Source: an uncultured Oscillospiraceae bacterium
Lineage (GTDB): Bacteria; Bacillota; Clostridia; Oscillospirales; Ruminococcaceae
NCBI GenBank assembly: GCA_934408835.1
Contig: CAKRVU010000062.1
Span: 1-7,305, forward strand
DNA length: 7,305 bases
Direction: 5' to 3'
Made by a program: the position numbers and the translations under genes. Position 1 is the stretch's first letter; each line of letters begins with the position of its first letter. Below the pieces are notes generated by a model, which was not told the origin of the DNA, made no database searches, and was given only the letters and a program-made list of their open reading frames with translations. Of this stretch, positions 1-6,077 are shown piece by piece.

Positions 1-416
1 TTCTTCCTCTGGTTTTGATTTTCTTTCACGAGCCTCTCGGTCGTTTCGTGAGTCGTAGAAAAGGAGAGAAAAACAGTGAAAAATTCAAGGTGGTGGACGC
101 CTCGTTTGAAATGTTTGACGTACTCATGAGCTATTGCACCAATACCCTTTCCTTTTTAAGGGTAGGTGGCTTTATCCTCAGTCATGCAGCGCTTATGCTG
201 GTCGTCATGCAGTTTGCTCATATGGCGGGAAGCCTGGGCAGCCCGTTTGTCATTGTTATCGGCAACATCTTTGTAATGGGGCTGGAAGGTCTCGTTGTCA
301 GCATCCAGGTGTTAAGATTGGTTTACTACGAAACCTTCAGCCGATTCTATTCGGGAGACGGAAAACCTTTCCAGCCGGCAAAGGTTGAGTTTGAATCAGA
401 ACCCAAGAAAAAATAA
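1..416 (+). CDS. atpI: V/A-type ATPase subunit I, C-terminal part (5' end cut by window)
   Basis: Membrane stator subunit (yeast Vph1 'a' homologue) that forms the ion half-channels beside the K ring. The frame is open to the left edge (first full codon at 3), so this is only the last ~137 residues of a protein usually of 600-700. The visible part starts with the end of a membrane helix and the EPLG turn, then a helix with TNTLSFLRVGGF and LSHAALM. The Arg codon at 159-161 matches the essential TM7 arginine (yeast R735). A second Arg at 315-317, in VLRLVYYE, matches yeast R799, with a conserved Glu ten residues before it. The tail has the usual GDGKPFQP motif and a Lys-rich end. It is the most upstream gene seen in the operon, 70 bases before K. 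The family call is secure; the true start lies outside the window. The TTG at 15 is internal and not a start. Confidence 0.95.
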   Translation, partial: LPLVLIFFHEPLGRFVSRRKGEKNSEKFKVVDASFEMFDVLMSYCTNTLSFLRVGGFILSHAALMLVVMQFAHMAGSLGSPFVIVIGNIFVMGLEGLVVSIQVLRLVYYETFSRFYSGDGKPFQPAKVEFESEPKKK

Positions 417-473
417 TTGTATTGTTTTCAGAGCATAATTTTTTTGTTTCAAAAAATAAAGTTTTTATTAATT
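417..473 (+). promoter_or_regulatory. U-rich intercistronic leader before the K gene
   Basis: This is the longest gap inside the ATPase operon and is strikingly rich in A and T, with T runs at 439-445 and 462-466. T440-G446 can pair with C450-A456 around a TTT loop, giving a weak 7-bp hairpin (six A-T, one G-C). No good promoter is seen: CATAAT at 434-439 resembles a -10 box but has no -35 at a proper distance. By analogy with the U-rich translation enhancer before E. coli atpE, it may raise translation of the high-copy ring subunit. That role is inference only. Confidence 0.35.
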
Positions 474-479
474 GGAGGA
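474..479 (+). promoter_or_regulatory. Ribosome binding site of the K gene
   Basis: GGAGGA lies 7 bases before the ATG at 487. It overlaps the in-frame TTG at 472, so that TTG cannot be the start, and the ATG at 487 is chosen. Confidence 0.88.
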
Positions 480-486
480 CTCAAAA

Positions 487-927
487 ATGATGATTTTAAT
501 GTTTATTCTTCCCTTGTTCGCAATCGCACTTTCCATGATGCCGTTAGTTCCAGTGTATACCGGCGCAAAAACAGGTATAAAAGCCAAGCATGCATTCATT
601 TTCCATCTCTGCGCGTTCTTTGGTATCATGTTACTAATGCTCCTGCTTCCATTGGGCGGATTCGTTTCCGCCGCTGGTGACGCAACGGCAACTGCTGCCG
701 CAACCACCGGAATCGGCGATGGTCTCAAATACATCGGCGCAGCTCTTTCCACCGGTCTGGCCTCAATCGGCGCAGGTATCGGCGTTGGAGGCGGCGCCCC
801 GGCAGCAATCGGCGCATGCAGCGAGGATCCGAAGGCGTTTGGTAAAGCGATGATTTTCGTTGTTTTGGGAGAAGGTATTGCGATTTACGGTCTGGTTATC
901 TCTTTCCTGATTTTGTTTGCAGCGTAA
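487..927 (+). CDS. atpK: V/A-type ATPase subunit K (proteolipid ring, c-type)
   Basis: Forms the membrane rotor ring that carries ions past subunit I. The protein has 146 residues and four hydrophobic stretches. Residues ~1-23 and ~36-60 form a leading pair that does not look like a c-subunit hairpin: it lacks the Gly-rich pattern and any membrane carboxylate. A small Ala/Thr-rich linker follows (63-75). Residues ~78-110 (Gly-rich, SIGAGIGVGGG) and ~117-146 form a classic c hairpin, joined by the polar loop SEDPKAFGK, with the ion-binding Glu at 129 in LGEGIAIYG and Tyr134 five residues later. There is therefore one ion site per chain, unlike the Enterococcus NtpK form, in which both pairs are c hairpins. 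VSA|AG at 60-64 resembles a signal peptidase site, so the leading pair might be removed. Val100 stands where Na+ ATPases carry a Gln ligand, which favours H+. Related clostridial K proteins also have such a leading segment (recalled, not searched). Confidence 0.93.
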   Translation: MMILMFILPLFAIALSMMPLVPVYTGAKTGIKAKHAFIFHLCAFFGIMLLMLLLPLGGFVSAAGDATATAAATTGIGDGLKYIGAALSTGLASIGAGIGVGGGAPAAIGACSEDPKAFGKAMIFVVLGEGIAIYGLVISFLILFAA

Positions 928-969
928 TCTATCCCGGATTCATTAAAAAACAGAAAGGGTGCGTCTATT

Positions 970-1278
970 ATGAAATTTTATTGCATCAGCGATAACATCG
1001 ACACCCAAATTGGTATGCGTCTGGTGGGTATTGAAGGAATCGTAGTACATCAGCCCGACGAGGTAAAAGAAGCGCTAAAAAAAGCGGAGTCCGACGCAGA
1101 AATAGGAATTATTCTGATATCGGAAAAATTAATGTCCCTTTGCCCGGATGAAATTTACGATTTAAAATTACACCAAAAATATCCGCTCATTGTTGAAATA
1201 CCTGATCGTCATGGTAACACAAAAATTGGTGACCATATCACCGATTATGTACGGGAAGCCATCGGCGTAAAAATATAA
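970..1278 (+). CDS. atpF: V/A-type ATPase subunit F
   Basis: Small soluble central-shaft subunit (Enterococcus NtpG, yeast Vma7 type) that binds subunit D and links the catalytic head to the rotor. At 102 residues it has the normal family length. It begins with a strand, MKFYCISD, then the family core IGIILISEKL (45-54) and PLIVEIPD (72-79), with an amphipathic C-terminal helix (~86-98). The start is the ATG 8-9 bases after a purine-rich AAAGGG (955-960). It follows K by 42 bases and precedes E by 18, so it is in the same operon. In the usual Firmicutes order a subunit C gene lies just before F; here K does. Confidence 0.93.
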   Translation: MKFYCISDNIDTQIGMRLVGIEGIVVHQPDEVKEALKKAESDAEIGIILISEKLMSLCPDEIYDLKLHQKYPLIVEIPDRHGNTKIGDHITDYVREAIGVKI

Positions 1279-1296
1279 CTGAGATGAGGGTGAACT

Positions 1297-1896
1297 ATGT
1301 CTTACGACAAAGAAAAGCTTTCTCGTTTTCAAAAAACAGTTCTTTCAGAAGCGGAAGAAAAAATCCAAAAAATCCAAGAGGAAGCAGAAGAATACAAAAA
1401 ATCAGAATTGGAAAAAACCCGGCAATTGGAATATGACCGAATATTTACCTATATGCAGACGCAGGTTCACAATCTGGAATGGAAATATCGCCAAGTTGTC
1501 ACAAAAAAAAGCTTGGAAGCCAAGCGAGAGGTTTTAATATACCGCAATGAACTGATCGAAAAGGTCTTTACCCAAACTAGGGAAAAACTACAGCATTTCG
1601 CAGCGTCGGCCGAATACAGGGTCTATCTGATCAAACGACTGGAAAAAGCAGTCAAAAAATTCCCCTGTGAAGGCGCCGTTATCGCAGTCAGAGAAGAAGA
1701 TCTCAGCTTTGAAAAAGATCTGCTCAAAGCAGCTCCCAGCGCTGATTCTGTCGTGTTGGATAAATCCAATCGGTTGGGCGGCTTCCGCTTGATCAATCAG
1801 GCAAGCGGTCTGCTTTTAGATGAAACTTTAGCCAGCGACCTCATTGAACAGCGACAGTATTTTTATCAAATGTCCGGTATGACTGTTGCGGATTAG
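1297..1896 (+). CDS. atpE: V/A-type ATPase subunit E (peripheral stalk)
   Basis: Stator subunit that pairs with G/H to form the outer stalk holding A3B3 against rotation. It has 199 residues, a normal length. Residues ~5-105 are a long charged helix rich in Glu, Lys and Gln (for example EEKIQKIQEEAEEYKK), expected to be a coiled coil. The rest is a globular head that binds the top of the A/B ring, with LGGF at 160-163 and LLLDETLAS at 172-180, both family hallmarks. GAGGGTG at 1286-1292 precedes the ATG. Its partner subunit G/H is not in the window. Sequence conservation in this family is low, but the helix-then-head layout and the operon place make the call firm. Confidence 0.92.
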   Translation: MSYDKEKLSRFQKTVLSEAEEKIQKIQEEAEEYKKSELEKTRQLEYDRIFTYMQTQVHNLEWKYRQVVTKKSLEAKREVLIYRNELIEKVFTQTREKLQHFAASAEYRVYLIKRLEKAVKKFPCEGAVIAVREEDLSFEKDLLKAAPSADSVVLDKSNRLGGFRLINQASGLLLDETLASDLIEQRQYFYQMSGMTVAD

Positions 1897-1903
1897 TCAA
1901 AAC

Positions 1904-1910
1904 GAGGTGA
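1904..1910 (+). promoter_or_regulatory. Ribosome binding site that sets the TTG start of subunit A
   Basis: GAGGTGA ends 6 bases before TTG 1917. No ATG or GTG lies nearby in frame, and the residues straight after the TTG (NNVIFSINGPVIKV) match the family N-terminus, so a TTG start is well supported. Confidence 0.85.
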
Positions 1911-1916
1911 ATAAAT

Positions 1917-3671
1917 TTGAATAATGTAATTTTTTCGATCAACGGTCCTGTCATTAAGGTGCAGAACACCAAAGATTTTTCAATGCTGGAAATGGTATAC
2001 GTGGGAAAACACAAAATCATTGGAGAAGTGATTTCCATCACCGACCGTGAAACTACCATTCAGGTATATGAAAGCACAACCGGTATGAAACCGGGAGAGC
2101 CGGTATATCCAACAGGAGCCCCACTTTCCGCTACCTTAGGTCCCGGAATTCTGTCCAATATTTTTGACGGTATTGAACGTCCATTGAGGGATATGGCGGC
2201 AAAGGATGGCGCTTTTATCGGCGTTGGCTCCGACATTTCGGCTCTCGATGCAAAACGAACATTTGATGTCACGATAGTAGTCAAAGAGGGTGATTTTCTA
2301 GCGCCGGGACAAATTTATGCTACCTGCCCGGAAACGCCGATGATTGTCCATAAATGTATGCTCTCTCCACTGCTCAAAGGTGGCAAGGTCACTAAGGTAA
2401 TGCCAAACGGAAGCTACACAGTAAATGACGTTGTCGTAGTCATAGAGGACTCGCTGGGAGATACTCATGAATTGACCCTCTGTCAACAATGGCCTATTCG
2501 TATGGCTCGTCCTGTCAAAGAGCGGCTTCCTATCAACCGTCCGCTGATCACTGGACAGCGAATTATTGATACCATGTTTCCCATCGCTAAAGGTGGCACC
2601 GCAGCGATTCCGGGAGGATTTGGCACCGGAAAAACCATGACACAGCATGCCCTGGCAAAATGGAGCGACGCGGATATCATCGTCTATATTGGTTGCGGTG
2701 AACGCGGCAATGAGATGACCCAGGTTCTGGAAGAATTTTCTGAATTGATTGATCCTCGCACCGGAAAAGCTCTTACCGACCGTACTACACTGATTGCAAA
2801 CACTTCCAATATGCCCGTTGCAGCCCGTGAAGCGTCCATTTATACCGGTATTACCTTGGCGGAGTATTATCGTGATATGGGCTACCACGTAGCGATTATG
2901 GCCGATTCAACCTCTCGCTGGGCGGAAGCGCTCCGTGAAATTTCTGGTCGGTTAGAAGAAATGCCTGCGGAAGAAGGTTTCCCGGCTTACCTCCCCTCCC
3001 GCCTCTCCGAGTTCTATGAACGAGCCGGATATATGGTAACACTTTGCGAGGAAGAAGGCTCTGTCACCATCATCGGCGCTGTTTCCCCGCAAGGGTCCGA
3101 CTTCTCTGAGCCAGTAACTCAGAACACCAAACGTTTCGTCCGCTGTTTCTGGGCACTGGATAAAGCGCTCGCTTATGCGCGTCATTATCCTGCCATCAAC
3201 TGGATGACAAGCTACAGTGAGTACGAAGACGACTTCACCGATTACTATCAACAACAGGTAGGCAAGGATTTTGTAGGGTACAAACAACGGATTTCTGCTT
3301 TGCTGGCAGAAGAATCCAATTTGATGGAAATCGTAAAATTGATTGGCGCCGATGTGTTGCCGGATGACCAAAAGCTGATTATCGAAATTGCTAAGGTTAT
3401 CCGTGTTGGCTTTTTGCAACAGAACGCCTTCCACAAAGATGACGCGTATGTCACATTGGAAAAACAGCGCCAGATGATGAAGGCAATCCTATACCTTTAT
3501 GATCATACCTCTACATTGATAGAAAAAGGAATTCCTATTTCCAACGTATTGAGCACAGGTATCTTCGACCGCCTCTCTCGTATGAAATACGATATTCCAA
3601 ACGATCAATTGGAACTGTTTGACAAGTATTATAAGGAAATTGATGAAAAGCTTGCCGAAAGCGATCAATAA
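1917..3671 (+). CDS. atpA: V/A-type ATPase catalytic subunit A
   Basis: Catalytic subunit; three copies alternate with B in the head and make or split ATP at the A/B interface (EC 7.1.2.2). It has 584 residues, normal for the family. In order: an N-terminal beta-barrel (1-70, with INGPVIKV and TGMKPGEPV), the A-specific insert region (~110-190), and the nucleotide-binding core with P-loop GGFGTGKT (233-240). The catalytic Glu262 sits in GCGERGNEM and the Walker B Asp330 in VAIMADSTSRW. EEGFPAYLPSRL (352-363) and a helical C-terminal domain follow. The P-loop reads GGFGTGKT where many A subunits have GPFG(S/A)GKT; Lys239 and Thr240 are intact, so activity is expected. It starts with TTG. It sits 20 bases after E and 20 before the B start. 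Confidence 0.98.
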   Translation: MNNVIFSINGPVIKVQNTKDFSMLEMVYVGKHKIIGEVISITDRETTIQVYESTTGMKPGEPVYPTGAPLSATLGPGILSNIFDGIERPLRDMAAKDGAFIGVGSDISALDAKRTFDVTIVVKEGDFLAPGQIYATCPETPMIVHKCMLSPLLKGGKVTKVMPNGSYTVNDVVVVIEDSLGDTHELTLCQQWPIRMARPVKERLPINRPLITGQRIIDTMFPIAKGGTAAIPGGFGTGKTMTQHALAKWSDADIIVYIGCGERGNEMTQVLEEFSELIDPRTGKALTDRTTLIANTSNMPVAAREASIYTGITLAEYYRDMGYHVAIMADSTSRWAEALREISGRLEEMPAEEGFPAYLPSRLSEFYERAGYMVTLCEEEGSVTIIGAVSPQGSDFSEPVTQNTKRFVRCFWALDKALAYARHYPAINWMTSYSEYEDDFTDYYQQQVGKDFVGYKQRISALLAEESNLMEIVKLIGADVLPDDQKLIIEIAKVIRVGFLQQNAFHKDDAYVTLEKQRQMMKAILYLYDHTSTLIEKGIPISNVLSTGIFDRLSRMKYDIPNDQLELFDKYYKEIDEKLAESDQ

Positions 3672-3678
3672 CAGGATT

Positions 3679-3682
3679 GGAG
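3679..3682 (+). promoter_or_regulatory. Ribosome binding site of subunit B
   Basis: GGAG lies 9 bases before ATG 3692, within the purine-rich stretch AGGATTGGAG. It overlaps an in-frame TTG at 3677, which therefore cannot be the start. Confidence 0.8.
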
Positions 3683-3691
3683 TTTAATTTT

Positions 3692-5104
3692 ATGGCACTA
3701 CATCATATTGGTTTAAAGGAAATTAACGGCCCGCTGGTCGTTCTCGATGATGTGCAAAATGCCGGCTTTGACGAGCTGGTAGAGCTCCATCTCGAAAACG
3801 GCGGAAAACGCTTAGGTCGTATTGTTCAGATTATGGGAGAAAAGGTAGTGGTTCAGGTATTTGAAGGAACCAATACCCTTTCTTTGGTCAATAATACCAC
3901 TCACTTTACCGGAAAACCTTTGGAAATTCCACTTTCCAAAGAGATGCTCGGTCGAATTTTTAATGGCGCCGGTCGTCCAATTGACGGTCTAGGCGATATC
4001 TTCCCGGACAAGTATGCCGACATTAATGGTCAGCCAATTAACCCGGTATCCCGCACTTACCCGCGAAACTATATCCGCACCGGTATCTCCTCCATAGACG
4101 CTTTAATGACCCTGATTCGCGGACAGAAGCTGCCGATTTTCTCCGACTCAGGTCTAAGTCATAACAAGCTGGCGGTGCAGATTGTCCGCCAAGCTAAAAT
4201 CGCCGATAAGGGCAGCGATAATAAGTTTGGTATCGTATTTGCCGCTATGGGCGTTAAAAATGACATCGCGGATTACTTTAAAGCAAAGTTCGAAGAAAGC
4301 GGCGTATTGGAGCGAGTTGCCATGTTTATCAACCTCTCCAACGATCCGATTATCGAAAGAATCTTGACTCCGCGCTGCGCCCTTACGGCAGCCGAATATC
4401 TCGCGTATGAACACAATATGCACGTTTTGGTCATCTTGACCGATATGACCTCTTATGCGGAAGCGGTTCGCGAATTCTCGTCCTCAAAAGGAGAAATTCC
4501 CGGCAGAAAAGGATATCCCGGTTATTTGTATTCCGATTTCGCCTCTCTTTATGAACGTGCTGGCGTTATCAAGGGCGCTACCGGATCGGTAACACAAATT
4601 CCGATTCTGACCATGCCCAACGGCGACATTACCAATCCAATTCCTGACCTTACGGGCTATATTACAGAAGGTCAGATTGTATTAGATAAAGATTTGGCGC
4701 AACAAGGAGTCTATCCTCCCGTAGCAGTTCTTCCCTCCCTCTCGCGGTTAATGAAGGACGGCATTGGAGAAGGCTATACTCGTGCAGACCATCAGTCGGT
4801 TGCAAACCAATTGTTTGCTTGTTATGCAAAAGTGCAGGATGCCCGCTCCCTCGCGTCCGTTATCGGCGAGGAAGAACTCTCTGCCACCGACAAGGCTTAT
4901 CTGGAATTTGGACGTCAATTTGAACAAAACTTCCTTTCTCAGGGAGAAAACGAAGATCGCACCATTGAACAAACATTGGAATTGGGATGGGATCTTCTCT
5001 GCCTGTTACCCAAAGAAGAACTTGACCGGATTGACAGTGATTTACTCTTTCAATTTTACGATTCCAGCCGAGCCGACCGCTTTCGCAAGCACAAGAAATT
5101 TTAG
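3692..5104 (+). CDS. atpB: V/A-type ATPase non-catalytic subunit B
   Basis: Alternates with A in the A3B3 head and completes each catalytic site without hydrolysing ATP itself. From ATG 3692 it has 470 residues, within the family range. The N-terminal barrel contains EINGPLVVL and VVVQVFEGT (~52-60); FNGAGRPIDG (90-99) and YPRNYIRTGISSIDALM (123-139) are family signatures. The position of the P-loop is the non-Walker sequence SDSGLSHNKL (151-160), so no catalytic nucleotide binding is expected; the commoner form is SGSGLPHN. Asp251 in LTDMTSYAEA is the Walker B equivalent. Arg352 in LPSLSRLMKDGIG matches the arginine finger that reaches into the A site (Enterococcus NtpB R350). A helical C-terminal domain ends the protein. 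It precedes D by 21 bases. Confidence 0.98.
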   Translation: MALHHIGLKEINGPLVVLDDVQNAGFDELVELHLENGGKRLGRIVQIMGEKVVVQVFEGTNTLSLVNNTTHFTGKPLEIPLSKEMLGRIFNGAGRPIDGLGDIFPDKYADINGQPINPVSRTYPRNYIRTGISSIDALMTLIRGQKLPIFSDSGLSHNKLAVQIVRQAKIADKGSDNKFGIVFAAMGVKNDIADYFKAKFEESGVLERVAMFINLSNDPIIERILTPRCALTAAEYLAYEHNMHVLVILTDMTSYAEAVREFSSSKGEIPGRKGYPGYLYSDFASLYERAGVIKGATGSVTQIPILTMPNGDITNPIPDLTGYITEGQIVLDKDLAQQGVYPPVAVLPSLSRLMKDGIGEGYTRADHQSVANQLFACYAKVQDARSLASVIGEEELSATDKAYLEFGRQFEQNFLSQGENEDRTIEQTLELGWDLLCLLPKEELDRIDSDLLFQFYDSSRADRFRKHKKF

Positions 5105-5125
5105 GAATGAAGAGGTGGTCGTTTT

Positions 5126-5755
5126 ATGGCTATGGCTGTATTCCCGACAAAGGGAAATCTGATCAACACAAAAAAATCACTTAGCCTCGCTCGTCTTGGA
5201 TTTGACCTGATGGATCGAAAGCGAAATATTCTGGTACGGGAAATGATGTCGCTGATTGATGCTGCAAAGTCGATTCGCAGCGAGATTGAATCCACATTCG
5301 ATACTGCGTATAAGGCTCTTCAAATGGCGAATATCACTCTCGGCGTTTGCGATGATATTGCAAAGGGAATCGAAATAGATCATGGCGTAAAAATCGTGTA
5401 TCGAAGCGTTATGGGCGTAGAGATTCCAAAAGTCACCCTCGAATCGGAGATCAATCCGCGCGCCTATGGCTTTTCAGGCACCAATACGCAGTTGGATATC
5501 GCCTATCTTTCGTTTCACCGCGCCAAACAGATTAGCGCACTTCTTGCAGAAATTGAAAACAGCGTTTATCGTTTGGCACATGAAATTAAAAAGACGCAGC
5601 GACGCGCCAATGCATTAAAAAATATTATTATTCCTCAATTTGAAGAAACCGTAAAATTCATTACAGACGCACTGGAAGAAAAGGAACGAGAAGAATTTAG
5701 CAGATTGAAAGTAATCAAAAAAAACAAGGAACAAGCATCACAAGATTTATCCTAA
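5126..5755 (+). CDS. atpD: V/A-type ATPase subunit D (central rotor shaft)
   Basis: Forms the coiled-coil axle inside A3B3 that turns ATP chemistry into rotation of the ring (functional counterpart of F-type gamma). It has 209 residues, a normal length. The N-terminal helix has PTKGNLINTKKSLSLA (7-22) and LMDRKRNIL (28-36). The middle (~85-125) is the variable globular part. The C-terminal helix has TQRRANALKNIIIP (157-170), EETVKFI and LEEKEREEFSRLKVIK (183-198), all family hallmarks. AGAGGTGG at 5111-5118 places the start at ATG 5126; the ATG at 5132 is too far from the site. It is the last gene of the operon: a terminator begins 11 bases after its stop codon. Confidence 0.97.
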   Translation: MAMAVFPTKGNLINTKKSLSLARLGFDLMDRKRNILVREMMSLIDAAKSIRSEIESTFDTAYKALQMANITLGVCDDIAKGIEIDHGVKIVYRSVMGVEIPKVTLESEINPRAYGFSGTNTQLDIAYLSFHRAKQISALLAEIENSVYRLAHEIKKTQRRANALKNIIIPQFEETVKFITDALEEKEREEFSRLKVIKKNKEQASQDLS

Positions 5756-5766
5756 GCCAAAAAATC

Positions 5767-5811
5767 TGCCGCACCAATGATGAAATATCATCGGTGCGGC
5801 AACACTTTTTT
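5767..5811 (+). terminator. Intrinsic terminator of the ATPase operon
   Basis: TGCCGCACC (5767-5775) pairs perfectly with GGTGCGGCA (5793-5801), a 9-bp GC-rich stem. GATG/CATC inside it (5779-5782 with 5789-5792) adds four more pairs above an AAT bulge. A six-T run at 5806-5811 follows the stem by four bases. An A run at 5759-5764 on the other side would give U residues after the same stem on the minus strand, so the element could also stop transcription from the right. Confidence 0.92.
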
Positions 5812-6060
5812 CAAAAAAGGGACAGTAAGATTGGCAAGCCACTTCGCTCCTTCAGTTCACTTCTTTGAAACGCGCATGAAAGATACCAGCCAGTTTTCGG
5901 CTGTATTTCGCAGAATATGGACAACGCAGATTGAAACACCATTTGATACTCTTTGTAGTTTACATATTTATTCTGAACCACACAACGTCAATAGAGCCCC
6001 TGCGTCAACCAAAATACAAGCTTTTCAAATACCGTCTCCTGTCAGATGTATAACAGAAAG
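5812..6060. other. Intergenic stretch with no supportable gene
   Basis: About 250 bases between the terminator and the ligA promoter. A + strand frame of 101 codons (5777-6082) crosses it, but it opens inside the terminator stem, has no ribosome binding site for its ATG, runs over the ligA -10 box and matches no family I know. A TTG at 5831 in the same frame has a weak AAGGG about 8 bases upstream but is no more convincing. Minus-strand frames are broken by stops. No tRNA, riboswitch or repeat array is seen apart from the hairpin at 5880-5908. Confidence 0.6.
5880..5908. other. Imperfect inverted repeat (hairpin) in the spacer
   Basis: CAGCC (5887-5891) pairs with GGCTG (5899-5903) around the loop AGTTTTC. 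With C5886 bulged out, ATA (5883-5885) pairs with TAT (5904-5906), and one or two weaker pairs can extend it. No T run follows on either strand, so it is not a terminator. Its function is unknown and it could be chance. Confidence 0.35.
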
Positions 6061-6066
6061 AAAATA

Positions 6067-6075
6067 TGGTAAAAT
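6067..6075 (+). promoter_or_regulatory. Likely ligA promoter (extended -10)
   Basis: TAAAAT at 6070-6075 is preceded by TGG (6067-6069), giving the TGn extended -10 form of a SigA-type promoter. The -35 position 17 bases upstream (TGTATA, 6047-6052) matches the consensus at only three of six bases, which is common with extended -10 promoters. Transcription would start near 6082, leaving a leader of about 25 bases before ligA. Confidence 0.6.
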
Positions 6076-6077
6076 AG

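Noticed and set aside
139..151. A 13-14 base match between subunit I (near 139) and subunit B (near 3870), both encoding TNTLS
   Set aside because: It is short, is not part of any larger similarity, and is explained by chance use of the same codons for a shared five-residue stretch.
434..472. Possible internal promoter before K (CATAAT at 434-439, or TTGTTT with TATTAA at 444-471)
   Set aside because: CATAAT has no -35 at a workable distance, and the second pair would start transcription at or inside the Shine-Dalgarno site of K.
472..486. Upstream TTG start for subunit K, adding five residues
   Set aside because: It overlaps the GGAGGA ribosome binding site and leaves none for itself; ATG 487 has ideal spacing.
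2298..2888. 196-codon minus-strand reading frame inside subunit A
   Set aside because: It lies wholly antisense to a highly conserved catalytic gene, has no recognisable family, and is the kind of shadow expected opposite a real gene.
3677..3691. Upstream TTG start for subunit B, adding five residues
   Set aside because: It overlaps the GGAG site; ATG 3692 gives the family-like N-terminus and good spacing.
5806..5818. T6-C-A6 small inverted repeat just after the terminator
   Set aside because: It is a T run followed by an A run with almost no loop, so it cannot form a stable hairpin; it is most simply the terminator T run plus adjacent A-rich sequence.
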